Below are positions 10,501 through 19,430 of a DNA stretch of 64,000 nt, piece after piece. The DNA lies in NCBI RefSeq assembly GCF_030272615.1, contig NC_081408.1, forward strand, positions 770,437,336 to 770,501,335. The letters run 5' to 3'. A model generated the notes under the pieces. It saw only the letters and a list, made by a program, of their open reading frames with translations. It was not told the origin of the DNA and did not search any database. Both the position numbers and the translations under genes were made by a program. This stretch comes from Cryptomeria japonica. Its lineage: Eukaryota; Streptophyta; Pinopsida; Cupressales; Cupressaceae. How positions within the stretch are numbered: the stretch's first letter is position 1; each line of letters begins with the position of its first letter.

Positions 10501-13500
10501 CTGAAACTATCATTCCCAGTAATCGTGAGGCTATTCCTTCTTCAACATACATTGATCCTGAGTCATTAAAACCCTCGACATCCAAACAAGGTGAACTTAG
10601 AGGCAAGTTTCAAGACAAAGGCATGGGAGAATACACTTTGAATCAAACAATGTTTTTACGACAAGTCATGAGCTCTCCAAAAGAATATGGGAGGCCACAT
10701 CCTAACAAGCAAATCTCCATCATGATACTCAAATGGGATCCTACCATCTTTCAAAGATGGGGCGAACTAGAAGAGGAAAATTTATATAAAATGCTCTATA
10801 AAGATATTGAAGAGGACACACATGATCAGACTATTATACCCTGTGAGAACTATGGCAAAGGCTTTAAAATTCTACAAAAATTCGGGTATGATGGAAAAAG
10901 CCCTCTCAGGTTACGCAAAGAAGGTGTCATGGAGCCCTTACAACCTGAGCTAACTACAAGAAGAGAACGCTCCAAGGGACTTGGTTTTCTGAATTCCAAG
11001 ATTCACAATAAAAGAACAAAAGAGGTATGGCGAATCAAAGTTGCCGAAGTTCAACAAGAGGATTATCCTTCCACTGATTCTAATGAGTGGGAATGGGGTT
11101 CAGACAAGTCCTCCAGTGACTATGAGCTCACCGAAACATTCAGAGAGCCAGATGAACCCATAGAGGAAGAGGAATTTTACAAAAAGTTCAGAGTGGGTCA
11201 AGAACCAACCCATAAGGATCCCGCACAGTCTTCATTTCAAGGTCCTAGGTTGAAATCACATAGGATGAGGACACCTGTCCCAGAAGGCTCTACTAGTGAT
11301 GACAATTTGGATTTGCTCACGATCGAAACTGATGAGGAGAGCGCCATCGATGACCTCGACGATTGCCTTGACATACCTGAATATAACCACATCTTCACTA
11401 TTAGTCCAGCAAATTCTGAAAACACTAATGACCTTCCCCTTGTTCATCCCCAACTCATTGACTGGGATCATGAAGGACCAGCACAATTTGATACATTTCA
11501 TAATGACGAAGCTATTGTCGATTATCTTGGCATTCGAGATGATCTTCCCCCTGGAGACCATAAAGCAGGATACGCCATAGAACTCAACAACATGGCATAC
11601 TTTGGTGAGGGTGTCGGGCCTTCTAGTCGCAAAAATGTGAAAATAAAAACAAGGCAAGGGTCTTATGGCGAAAACCACACTGTGGCACTAAATGACCCCA
11701 AAAAAGTAAAAAGAAAGGACGTATCTGAGGGCGAAAACCTCTCTGAGGCACCCGAAGATGGAAGGCTCGACATTCTCCCAGCATCATATGAGGAAAAGTC
11801 ATCCATGTTGGTAGAGGAGACTATAAAGACAAATATTGGTACAGAAGAGGTTCCACACAACATATTCTTGGCGCAATCATTGATAGAGGCCGAAAGGGCA
11901 AAATTTATAAGCTTCTTCAAGGAACGACAAGTCAACTTTGCATGGTCATACGCTGATATGCCTGGACTGGATCCGGATTTGGTTATGCATCATTTGACAG
12001 TCAAACCGGGGGCAAAGCCAGTAAAACAGAAACTGAGGAAAATGCACCCACAAGTGGCATTACTCGTCAAGGCAGAGCTGGAGAAATTATTGGATGTCGG
12101 ATTCATACGACCAATTGATTATCCCGAATGGATCTCCAATTTGGTACCTGTCAGCAAACCAGATCGCAGTATCCGAATATGTACAGACTTCAGAGATATC
12201 AACAAGGCTTGTCCAAAGGATGATTTCCCATTACCGAACATAGACTTGATCGTTGATCTCACAGCAGGTCATGAAATGTTATCCTTAATGGACGGATTTT
12301 CTGGATATAATCAAATCAGGATTGCACCTGAAGATCAACATAAAACATCATTCACTTGTCCATGGGGAACCTTCTGTTGGAACGTCATGCCCTTTGGGCT
12401 GAAAAATGTAGGCGCCACTTATCAACGAGCGATGACTACTATCTTTCATGATCTCATGCACATAACCGTGGAAGATTATGTTGACGATCTTTTGGGAAAG
12501 TCAATAGACAGAGATACACACTTGGACATACTTGCAGTTGTCTTTGATCGGCTAGAAAAGTACAAAGTAAGACTAAATCCAAAGAAATGCGTCTTTGGAG
12601 TAACCTCCGAGAAGCTCCTAGGATTCATTGTGTCTAAAAGAGGAATCGAAGCTGATCCAACAAAAGTAAAGGCTATCTTGGACATGCCGCCACCCAAGAA
12701 TATCAGTCAACTTCGATCTTTACAAGGGAGACTCCAGTCCATACGAAGATTCATAGCACAACTTGCAGATAAGTGTAATCCTTTCCAGCACCTGCTACAT
12801 AAAAATATCAAGTTCAAATGGGATGAGAACTGTCAACAGGCTTTTCAGGCGCTCAAAGACTATCTTTTGAACCTACCAGTCTTAATGCCACCCATTCCAG
12901 ATCAACCGTTGCTACTTTACATATCAGCTACTCCAACGGCACTGGGGGCACTCCTAGCACAACAAATACCTGACGGCAAGGAAAAAGCAGTCTACTATAT
13001 CAGTCGCACATTGGTGGGATATGAGCTAAACTACACAACAATTGAACGTGCATGTCTCGCTGTGGTCTTTGCTTCACAAAAATTACGACATTATATGCTC
13101 ACTCACAAGACTAAGTTGATTGCCAGAATCGATCCACTAAAATATCTTCTCAACAAAGCTACACTTACTGGGCGGCTGGCCAAGTGGGTAATGATTCTGA
13201 GTGAATTTGACATTGAGTACGTGGACAGGAAAGCAATCAAAGGACAAGCCATTGCAGATCAATTAGCAGATGCTCCCATGATAGATGATGTTCCTCTACA
13301 GTCAGAATTTCTAGATGAGTCCATTCTAACAATATCACCTGCAAAGTCATGGCAATTATATTTTGACGGCTCATATACACAGCATGGGGCAGGAGCGGGT
13401 ATACTCTTTATAACTCCTCAAGGCGATTCTATACCAAAATCATACCGCTTATCATTTCCTTGCACCAACAATATAGCGGAATATGAGGCATTAACAACTG

Positions 13501-14018
13501 GATTAAGAATTGCAGTTCAGTGGAAGATCCAAGAGCTTCGTGTTTTTGGGGATTCTCAACTGGTCATACGGCAAGCAACTGATGATTACCAAACAAAAGA
13601 TGAAAAACTAATGCCCTACAAACAACTGGTAGATGATCTGAAACAACACTTCGCAAAGATAGAGTTTGAGCAGATACCAAGAGAACAGAATCGTGCTGCA
13701 GATGCCATGGCTACAATTGCTTCGCTCATTAAACTGCCGCAAAATGAGACCTGCTATGAGTTCCTGGTAGACAACTTGCTGATTCCATCATATGAGATCA
13801 CTCCTACGGAAATGATATGTGTTGTTGGTCTTGAATCCCAGTTATATGGTTCCATATTCACATACCTTCACGACAATATCTTACCTCCCGATCTATCAAA
13901 CAATCAACGCCGCACTTTCATTCGCCAATCCTCTCGATACGTCATTCTAGCTGATATCCTATACCAACGAGGTCTAGATGGCACCCTTCTTAGATGTTTA
14001 GACAGTGACGAAGCTTAG
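7590..14018 (+). CDS. gag-pol: TAT-1 Gag-Pol polyprotein: Gag, protease, G-patch-like, RT, RNase H, second RNase H
   Basis: A 2142-codon ORF starts at ATG 7590. Visible domains: retrotransposon Gag (about residues 355-450, IRQFFTACIEV to FTTFLQRWRNLA); a CX2HX4HX4C knuckle at about 610 (CEFHKSKGHKTSNC); aspartic protease with LIDGGAGLNIC (catalytic D at about 851); a G-patch-like stretch (about 1087-1115); reverse transcriptase (about 1497-1740) with YVDDLL at about 1630; RNase H (about 1750-1890); and a second RNase H with YFDGSY (about 1926), AEYEAL, GDSQ and ADAMA. The second RNase H is typical of the Tat lineage (Tat, Ogre, Retand). The ORF ends in TAG at 14016-14018, in a context where CAG is expected, and integrase continues in frame. 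It would act in cytoplasmic virus-like particles. Confidence 0.95.
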   Translation: MVETRLKKSRRIAKEAQESVNMSSYEYDNDLFYNPEHTTLPDMNVYRHNPNVESANTINNNATHNDNVDNSSILSADIEESIMNPHFNRLVEEIMRRDRQYFLNMMAQSGAKIPHDFDLSQLMESRPSQQTQPNMDQRRPNSGGNRGPNMMPESPSTLLQKPAIPHTQTQIYDTYTQRPSWRPYAQTHAQGMDQSKQVDTQGHPQNFDTRRPHVKIGGNTMENERPLEYGIYTQNRYGVPQHEVMPSAPYMSQQYRPPYGHVYDQYHPYMQQAPPQMGVSNMGYATRNQSPPKNNLEQQIRDLQKKMEDMSTSKPTYTMRDICPYPFDKSIQMPPFPPHFVTPKFDKYRGRGDPKAHIRQFFTACIEVAAEETYLMRLFPQSLGDQAMEWFSQLPPGIKSWGDLAEAFIQHFSYNIETDVSVTTLCNMKQKEGESFTTFLQRWRNLASRCSCKIPQKQMVEMFTQNVNKAIGYDLRKSCLSTFKDVIEKGLATEKVLIEQGVIKLFKENKEDFKGKDKPKFWNKNKNTVNDGVVDANTVRPKFIFSGSSSTNNQVNNQTTSKPRRKYTPLGEPLESVFKKLVANKVITVPDFPPYEPKVKPNWWNDDEYCEFHKSKGHKTSNCHRLKKIVQDLIDRGDIEIKGHSSNQEHEVFKEPFPKHDKGKGKVTDDQANYTRAPYNYDSTINHISMDNHISTITIKNKNPENPSQRPKIVLKGVGSSSESTSECHVTTRRGKITLPSTSTKNTNPSSTKPEYDLVEQLGKTPTLISILELLRISPAHKAILDKILRDTAVPTDLKVDQFQAMVGYLSVPHSLTFTEADDASISQPHNAPLHVEAFIHKHRIKRVLIDGGAGLNICTLSTIRQLGYSDKAVNATNQITIKAYDDEERSSKGTVTLLLRIGPVTKDVVCQVLDLDLTYNILLGRPWIHEMRAVPSTYHQCIKFPHNGVEVTVNGDPNPFIYCNNLRSHTETIIPSNREAIPSSTYIDPESLKPSTSKQGELRGKFQDKGMGEYTLNQTMFLRQVMSSPKEYGRPHPNKQISIMILKWDPTIFQRWGELEEENLYKMLYKDIEEDTHDQTIIPCENYGKGFKILQKFGYDGKSPLRLRKEGVMEPLQPELTTRRERSKGLGFLNSKIHNKRTKEVWRIKVAEVQQEDYPSTDSNEWEWGSDKSSSDYELTETFREPDEPIEEEEFYKKFRVGQEPTHKDPAQSSFQGPRLKSHRMRTPVPEGSTSDDNLDLLTIETDEESAIDDLDDCLDIPEYNHIFTISPANSENTNDLPLVHPQLIDWDHEGPAQFDTFHNDEAIVDYLGIRDDLPPGDHKAGYAIELNNMAYFGEGVGPSSRKNVKIKTRQGSYGENHTVALNDPKKVKRKDVSEGENLSEAPEDGRLDILPASYEEKSSMLVEETIKTNIGTEEVPHNIFLAQSLIEAERAKFISFFKERQVNFAWSYADMPGLDPDLVMHHLTVKPGAKPVKQKLRKMHPQVALLVKAELEKLLDVGFIRPIDYPEWISNLVPVSKPDRSIRICTDFRDINKACPKDDFPLPNIDLIVDLTAGHEMLSLMDGFSGYNQIRIAPEDQHKTSFTCPWGTFCWNVMPFGLKNVGATYQRAMTTIFHDLMHITVEDYVDDLLGKSIDRDTHLDILAVVFDRLEKYKVRLNPKKCVFGVTSEKLLGFIVSKRGIEADPTKVKAILDMPPPKNISQLRSLQGRLQSIRRFIAQLADKCNPFQHLLHKNIKFKWDENCQQAFQALKDYLLNLPVLMPPIPDQPLLLYISATPTALGALLAQQIPDGKEKAVYYISRTLVGYELNYTTIERACLAVVFASQKLRHYMLTHKTKLIARIDPLKYLLNKATLTGRLAKWVMILSEFDIEYVDRKAIKGQAIADQLADAPMIDDVPLQSEFLDESILTISPAKSWQLYFDGSYTQHGAGAGILFITPQGDSIPKSYRLSFPCTNNIAEYEALTTGLRIAVQWKIQELRVFGDSQLVIRQATDDYQTKDEKLMPYKQLVDDLKQHFAKIEFEQIPREQNRAADAMATIASLIKLPQNETCYEFLVDNLLIPSYEITPTEMICVVGLESQLYGSIFTYLHDNILPPDLSNNQRRTFIRQSSRYVILADILYQRGLDGTLLRCLDSDEA

Positions 14019-14021
14019 ATT

Positions 14022-15098
14022 GTGTTACGAGAAGTGCATGAAGGGATATGTGGCCCGCATACTAGTGGTCCTACCTTGGCCAAGAAACTTATCAGGACTG
14101 GATACTACTGGCCTACTATGGAAAAAGATGCATATCAGTTTGTCAAGAAGTGTAAGCAGTGTCAAATTCATGGAGACCTCATACATGCACCAACACAAGA
14201 ACTACAACCACTTGCATCTCCTTGGCCCTTTTGTCAGTGGGGACTCGATCTCATAGGCAAGATTCACCCTCCTTCTTCCAATGGTCATAAATTCATTATC
14301 ACAGCCACAGAGTATTTCACAAAGTGGATTGAAGCCGTGCCTCTCATACAAGTTATTGGGAAACAAATCGCTACCTTCATCTTGAACTACATCATTTGCC
14401 GATACGGGATTCCTACTTCCATTATCATTGATAACGGGCGTCCCTTCAAAAATCAGGATGTTCGTGAACTCTGTGACCGCTTCCATGTCTCTGACCGTTT
14501 CTCCACACCATATTACCCTCAAGGTAATGGCCAAGCTGAGGCGTCTAATAAAACAATTCTCAAAATCCTTAAAAAGACAGTCGACGACGCTGGCCGTAAC
14601 TGGCATATCCAACTCAATCCTGCACTTTGGGCCTATCGTACAAGTGTCCGCACACCTACAGGAGCTACACCCTACTCGCTTGTCTACGACGCTGAAGCCA
14701 TCTTGCCTATTGAGGTCGAGTTACCTTCTTTACGGGTCTCTTTAAGAAACATAATCAACGATGAAGACTACAGGGTCTCTCGCTTACAAGAACTAGAACT
14801 GCTGGAGGAACGAAGACACATTGCTTTTAATCATCTCAAGGCTTACCAACAAAGAATGAGTCGCAGCTACAATCACAAAGTTAAGCCTCACATGTTTGAG
14901 GTAGGCGACTTAGTCCTCAGAGAGAACCCCAAGAATCAACAAGACAGAGATAAGAAGGGCAAATTCGAACCAAACTGGCTTGGTCCTTACGTCATCACAG
15001 CAGTATATGGATCTGGGGCATATCAGCTCTCAACTACAGAAGGGGAATCTTTGGAGGATCCTATCAACAACATGCACCTTCGCAGGTTCTACACATAG
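14022..15098 (+). CDS. TAT-1 integrase (Pol C-terminus, after one in-frame stop)
   Basis: The same frame as gag-pol continues two codons after the TAG. Numbered from 14022, it carries the HHCC zinc finger (VHEG, GPHTSG, CKQCQIH, residues 5-50) and the DDE core with D76 (WGLDLIG), D137 (IIDNGRPF) and E173 (QAEASNK), spacing D-35-E. A C-terminal region follows (VGDLVLRE, GKFEPNWLGPYVI, NNMHLRRFYT). All catalytic residues are present. No chromodomain is seen, as expected for Tat. The stop upstream is the only break I find in the whole pol. Confidence 0.93.
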   Translation: MLREVHEGICGPHTSGPTLAKKLIRTGYYWPTMEKDAYQFVKKCKQCQIHGDLIHAPTQELQPLASPWPFCQWGLDLIGKIHPPSSNGHKFIITATEYFTKWIEAVPLIQVIGKQIATFILNYIICRYGIPTSIIIDNGRPFKNQDVRELCDRFHVSDRFSTPYYPQGNGQAEASNKTILKILKKTVDDAGRNWHIQLNPALWAYRTSVRTPTGATPYSLVYDAEAILPIEVELPSLRVSLRNIINDEDYRVSRLQELELLEERRHIAFNHLKAYQQRMSRSYNHKVKPHMFEVGDLVLRENPKNQQDRDKKGKFEPNWLGPYVITAVYGSGAYQLSTTEGESLEDPINNMHLRRFYT

Positions 15099-15186
15099 CT
15101 CTTCGGAATATCTTAATTCAAAAATACAAAAAAATCAAAAAAATGCAAAAATACAAAAAAATTATAAAACAAAAAAATCGTTACTT

Positions 15187-15335
15187 GGTGAAAACCTGGC
15201 AAACAGGCGCCTTGTGACAACAAAAAATTGAAAAATCAAAAAAAGTAAAGAGAAATCATTTCGTCCAATGGTGAAAACCACTTCGGTGGCGCCCTGGGCA
15301 AGTACCATGGTGAAAACTGGGTCACCAGCGCCATG
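15187..15335 (+). other. Structured 3' block of TAT-1: three GGTGAAAAC stem-loops
   Basis: Three copies of GGTGAAAAC, a small hairpin, then GCGCC. Copy a: GGTG 15187-15190 with CGCC 15208-15211, inner CTG/CAG. Copy b: GGTG 15270-15273 with CGCC 15290-15293, inner CAC-TTCG-GTG, which would be a UUCG tetraloop in RNA. Copy c: ATGGTG 15307-15312 with CGCCAT 15329-15334, inner TGG-GTCA-CCA. Copies b and c are joined by CTGGGCAAGTACC, conserved with TAT-B and TAT-E. A purine-rich AAAAAGTAAAGAGAAA precedes copy b. Confidence 0.7.
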
Positions 15336-15414
15336 CGTAGAGACTTTGCTCCTCCCTCTTTTAGGATTCTCTTTCATCTTTCACTTTGCACACACTCACA
15401 ACCTATTCACTCAC

Positions 15415-16231
15415 AATAAACTTACCCATTCCCATCATGGCTTGTTATTGATCTACCTAAGATTGGTTAGCCATCCATAACCCTCCCTTTTCACTCCCTT
15501 TCCATCCATAATAAATCAGATCCTATCTATGGCTAAGGCAAAATCCTACGTCTAGTAATGGGTGTGGAACTGAGAACATCACATGTTTCGAGGAGTACAG
15601 TTTCTTCCAGCTTCCTTCAAGTCTATTCGTGCACAATCCGTAATAAAGCAACATCTGCATCGCCAGTCCATAATAAAGTTCCATCTTTTCCACAATAAAG
15701 TATCAGTTTCATGGATTCAGTCAGTTTCAGATGAGACACAACAGCAACAATGAGCTTCAACAAAATCAAATCTTTCAACAGACTCAGACAACATATGGTT
15801 CAGTGCTATCTATCCTTTTTGTGAAAGTGAACATTGTGACCACAATCGAATAAGACTTAAACAAGTGACAAGAGACACTAAACTTGAGGACTACAGTGGA
15901 TGTTGATGTCGAGTCTTGGTTTCTTTTGATTTCATCTTTTTGGTGACATGTCTTTTAGCTTTTCCAGGATGTCTTTGACTAGAGATTCTATCTCCAGGAT
16001 GTCTTTGACTAGAAAGGAGAGGATGGGGTATCGTCACCTATTTGCATTTGCTGTCTGTCGATTGTCTTTTAGTAATGCTATGACTTGTCCAAGGATATGA
16101 GGACACTGTGAGTCTAGTATGAACTGGGGCATTCCTTGTTTGTGACTGTCTTATCTCCATGCAAACAGGTACAATGACTTTCTGGGCCAAACAAATGCCT
16201 CGATTGTCATAACCTATTCTGCCATAATAAA
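15415..16231 (+). terminator. Cluster of six AATAAA signals between the convergent genes
   Basis: AATAAA occurs at 15415, 15510, 15642, 15672, 15694 and 16226, several within CCATAATAAAG or CCGTAATAAAG. The cluster follows gag-pol and precedes the 3' end of the antisense gene, so it could terminate or polyadenylate sense transcripts short of the LTR. A 30-bp direct repeat (CCAGGATGTCTTTGACTAGA at 15964 and 15994) lies inside. Confidence 0.35.
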
Positions 16232-16369
16232 GCTCAATGATGATAACGCACAAGAAGCTCTTTCACGTTCATATCTTCTGTCTTCCATCCCCCTTTCTTG
16301 ATTGACTTCCATTGTCCTTCTCGAGTCTGCGTAGCCCGCTATCACATCACTGAGTATAATGACACACCA

Positions 16370-16700
16370 AAAACATTTGCATTTCATATAGTTACACCTA
16401 GATCACCACATATAAGCATTTCATACATACATATAGATATCACAACTGCATCACATCCTGCATACAACACATGTTAGCACATCTCACATTTTCATTATGT
16501 AAATAATCATTTGCATTATCATATTCATTTGCATTACATACATTCACATTTGCATCATGCATCACATATACAACATAAAAGAACAAAAATATATTACAGT
16601 GCATCATATAAGCATCCATATCACAAGCATCACATAAAGAACATCTCAGCACATAAGGTACACATGCATATAGCTGCCGCAAAAATGGATCATCTCATAT
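16370..16700. repeat. CAT/GCAT-rich low-complexity stretch
   Basis: Dense CATTTGCATTA, CACATA and GCATCACAT strings run in irregular tandem. ORFs read from it (for example 16440-16682 minus) are low-complexity and I do not consider them genes. It separates the sense 3' region from the end of the antisense gene. Confidence 0.5.
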
Positions 16701-18843
16701 ATATAATCAAAAGTGTCATGATACAATGATGTTAAAAGAATCATATGGCTACAAAATCACCCGTAGGTGTCTACAATACAAAAATGGTACATATACTGAT
16801 ACAAAGGGGAGCCCTCTATGGCTATGATGAACTCCCTCCCTCGGAGCCGCTTGGCCTCGACGGACGCTGAGCTGTAGATGGACCTCCTCCAGGATCCCCC
16901 TGCCTATCTGGTGGTGGTGGAGGACCCATGACCCCACCACTAGATGCCTGCCTCCTACGACTCCCTCCCGTAGCCGTCGTTGTACGCGATGATCTATGGA
17001 AGCTCCTCGCCCGCTGATCCGCTGGCATGACACCATAGTACAGGTCCCTCCAATACCCAATCTCCTCTCCGGCTCGCAGCACATATGCGTAGCCTGCCCC
17101 TGCATCCTCTGTCACCTGCCTCCCTGCCCTCAGAGCTGTCTCGGCCTCAGTATATTGCTGGATGGCCTGGTCCCTCTCTCGCTCTGTATCTCAGAGCCTG
17201 ATCCTGAGACGATCCCTCTCCCGCTCCAACTCCGCGATCTCGTCTGCCTGACCCTGGCAGATCTCTCTCAGCTCTAGCAGCTCATCCTCCTCAGGATCAC
17301 CACCCTCAACCTCTGCCTGTGGCTCCTCCTCTGCAGGTGCCTGCACCTGTGCCTCCCCCTGTACCTGTCTAGGTGCCTGAATAGGTACCTGTCTCTGACC
17401 CTGCCTGGGAGCCTGCACCTGTCTCTGCACCTATCCCTGTCCCTGCACCTGTCTAGGTCCCTGTGCTCTAGGACCCTGTGCTGCTAGTACTTGTAGGGGC
17501 AATCCACCTCGACCCCTCACCACCTGAGCTGCTCCCTCCTGTCCTCCCTCCCTCCGAGGTGCCACTCGCCTCTCCCCCACTACTCCCCTCCGCCTTCGTC
17601 GACCCCTACCTCCATCCCCTCCACCATCATCATCATCCCCTCCACCCTCTCCCTCAAGTGGCTCTCTCGGATTTGTCAACCTCAGAAACGGATGCTCTGC
17701 CCAATATGCAGAGTACTCTACGTCCATCCCTGCATCCTCCACCTCCGACCACATGTCCCAGGGTAATGGCATCATCTCTGCCATCTGTGTGACGGCCTGA
17801 TCATACGATAGCAAGGGCCCGAACTGCGCCTGATCCCTGACTGTACGGGCATACATGCCCGAGCCTCGCGGCATCCTCTGAATCCGGCCGAACTGTCTGC
17901 AAACCCTGTCTACCAGCTGTCTCTCCAAAATGTAGGGCGTCTGCCCAATCAGGTATCTGCTCCTAAATGTATACGGCAGCTCCACTACATCGTCATCCCA
18001 CTCCTCACACCCTAGGTATGGCCTCCAGATAACCATATCAATGTCATCTATGATACGCCTCTAGTGCTCCAGCCGGCCAATCCGAGGCTGTGACGTAATC
18101 ATATCGTACAGGTGTACAAAACTCCGTCCATGCCCTCTGCCTCTGAAGTGAATGGGTCGTGTGATAGGAAGGTGCTCATATGCCCATACCTGTAATAGTG
18201 TCACTCCGCAGCCCAAGCCCACTGATCCATGGTAAACGAACTGATGTAGCTCATAGTACAGATGCACCAAGGCACATGGCCCCCACGCATATCTGGTGTG
18301 CTCAGTCACCAGTGTCTCTAGTGCTCCTCCCCAGCCCACTGCCAACCCCCGTGTAGCCCTATCTGGACACAAGAAACCACTGATGGCTCCTCCAATAACA
18401 GCTGGTAATGCTAAACCTGTCGCGGTCATGGTATCCCATGCCACGTGCCCTGCTCTCATCTCCAAACCGGGATCCTGGAATACTCGTCTCAGTGCCTCCC
18501 TTTCTCCATCTCGATCATATGGAATCAGCTCTCCATCGATCGGTATATGCAATATCCTGTACACATCCTCAAGGGTCACTGTCATCTCTCCCATAGGCAA
18601 GTGAAACGTGCAAGTCTCGGAGTGCCATCTCTCCGCCAGTGCAGTTAGCAAACCCATGTTTGCCCGAAACTCGAGCACATATAGCACATGTCTGAGGCCC
18701 ATCTCCTCAATAGCAATCCTGTCCTAAATCGACAACTCTGGTTGCAATCTCTGAGTCGACGGGAATCTCTCCCGTGACTCCAGCATAGGCAGATACTCCT
18801 GCAGTCAACCAATCAATCATGTTAGTTATCGTGGCATTCACTG

Positions 18844-19160
18844 TTCATCACAAAATGCTACTTGCTACCTAAATACATATGCTTACCTATCCTAGTGACA
18901 CTCACTGTTCATCACAAAGTGTTGCTATCTATCCTAGTAGTGCTCCTTGTTCATTACAAAGTACTACGTGTGTGACATTCCCTATTCATCACAAAGTGTT
19001 ACTCACATTCGCACTCTCTGTTCATCACAAAGTGCTGCCTATCTTGGTGCTCCCTATTCATCACAAAGTGCCTTGATCTATCCTAATCTTCCTAGAGGAC
19101 CTGCTTGAGTGTATCCTCTCAGCAGCTTATCCAATCGACAGCATATGTTCATCACAGAAC
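18844..19160 (-). repeat. Second intronic array: seven TTCATCAC(A)AAGTG motifs
   Basis: TTCATCACAAAGTG-like strings start at 18844, 18908, 18950, 18985, 19021, 19057 and 19148. The central copies are spaced 35-36 bp. The array lies in the PMD intron between the splice acceptor and the CACAGACGCG array. On the gene strand the motif reads CACTTTGTGATGAA. Confidence 0.75.
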
Positions 19161-19206
19161 TGCCGATTTGACCTAGAAGACTCAAACCATGCATTTTAAC
19201 ACACAA

Positions 19207-19430
19207 ACGCGCTTTAAACTCATAAACGCGCTTATAGACTGCACAAATGCGCTTCTGCAACATAGACGCACTTTCTGAACACATACGTGCCTACATCCTT
19301 CATAAACGCGGCCAGGGAACACAGACGCCCCTAAAGGGCACAAACGCGTCTGGAATTCGCAAATGCGCTCGCATTACTCACAAACGCGGTCCCAGTCATA
19401 GACGCGCTTGGCACAGACACAGACGCGGTT
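19207..19430 (-). repeat. Array 3: twelve inverted CACAGACGCG-like motifs in the PMD intron
   Basis: Cores (ACGCG or variants) start at 19207, 19226, 19247, 19266, 19285, 19306, 19325, 19344, 19363, 19384, 19402 and 19423, with spacing 18-21 bp. Read on the minus strand they are CGCGTCTGTG or CGCGTTTGTG, the leader motif of the sense gene, so motif orientation follows transcription in both genes. Confidence 0.85.

Noticed and set aside
11256-11678. 140-codon minus-strand ORF inside TAT-1 gag-pol
   Set aside because: It is a shadow of the coding strand in a well-supported polyprotein, with no domain and no promoter.
16440-16682. Minus-strand cysteine-rich small ORF
   Set aside because: It is read from a CAT/GCAT low-complexity stretch. 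The cysteines come from repeated GCA/TGC codons.
16996-18604. Plus-strand ORFs opposite the PMD gene (for example 17478-17792 and 18296-18604)
   Set aside because: They are shadows of the minus-strand PMD coding region, which has recognisable domain motifs.
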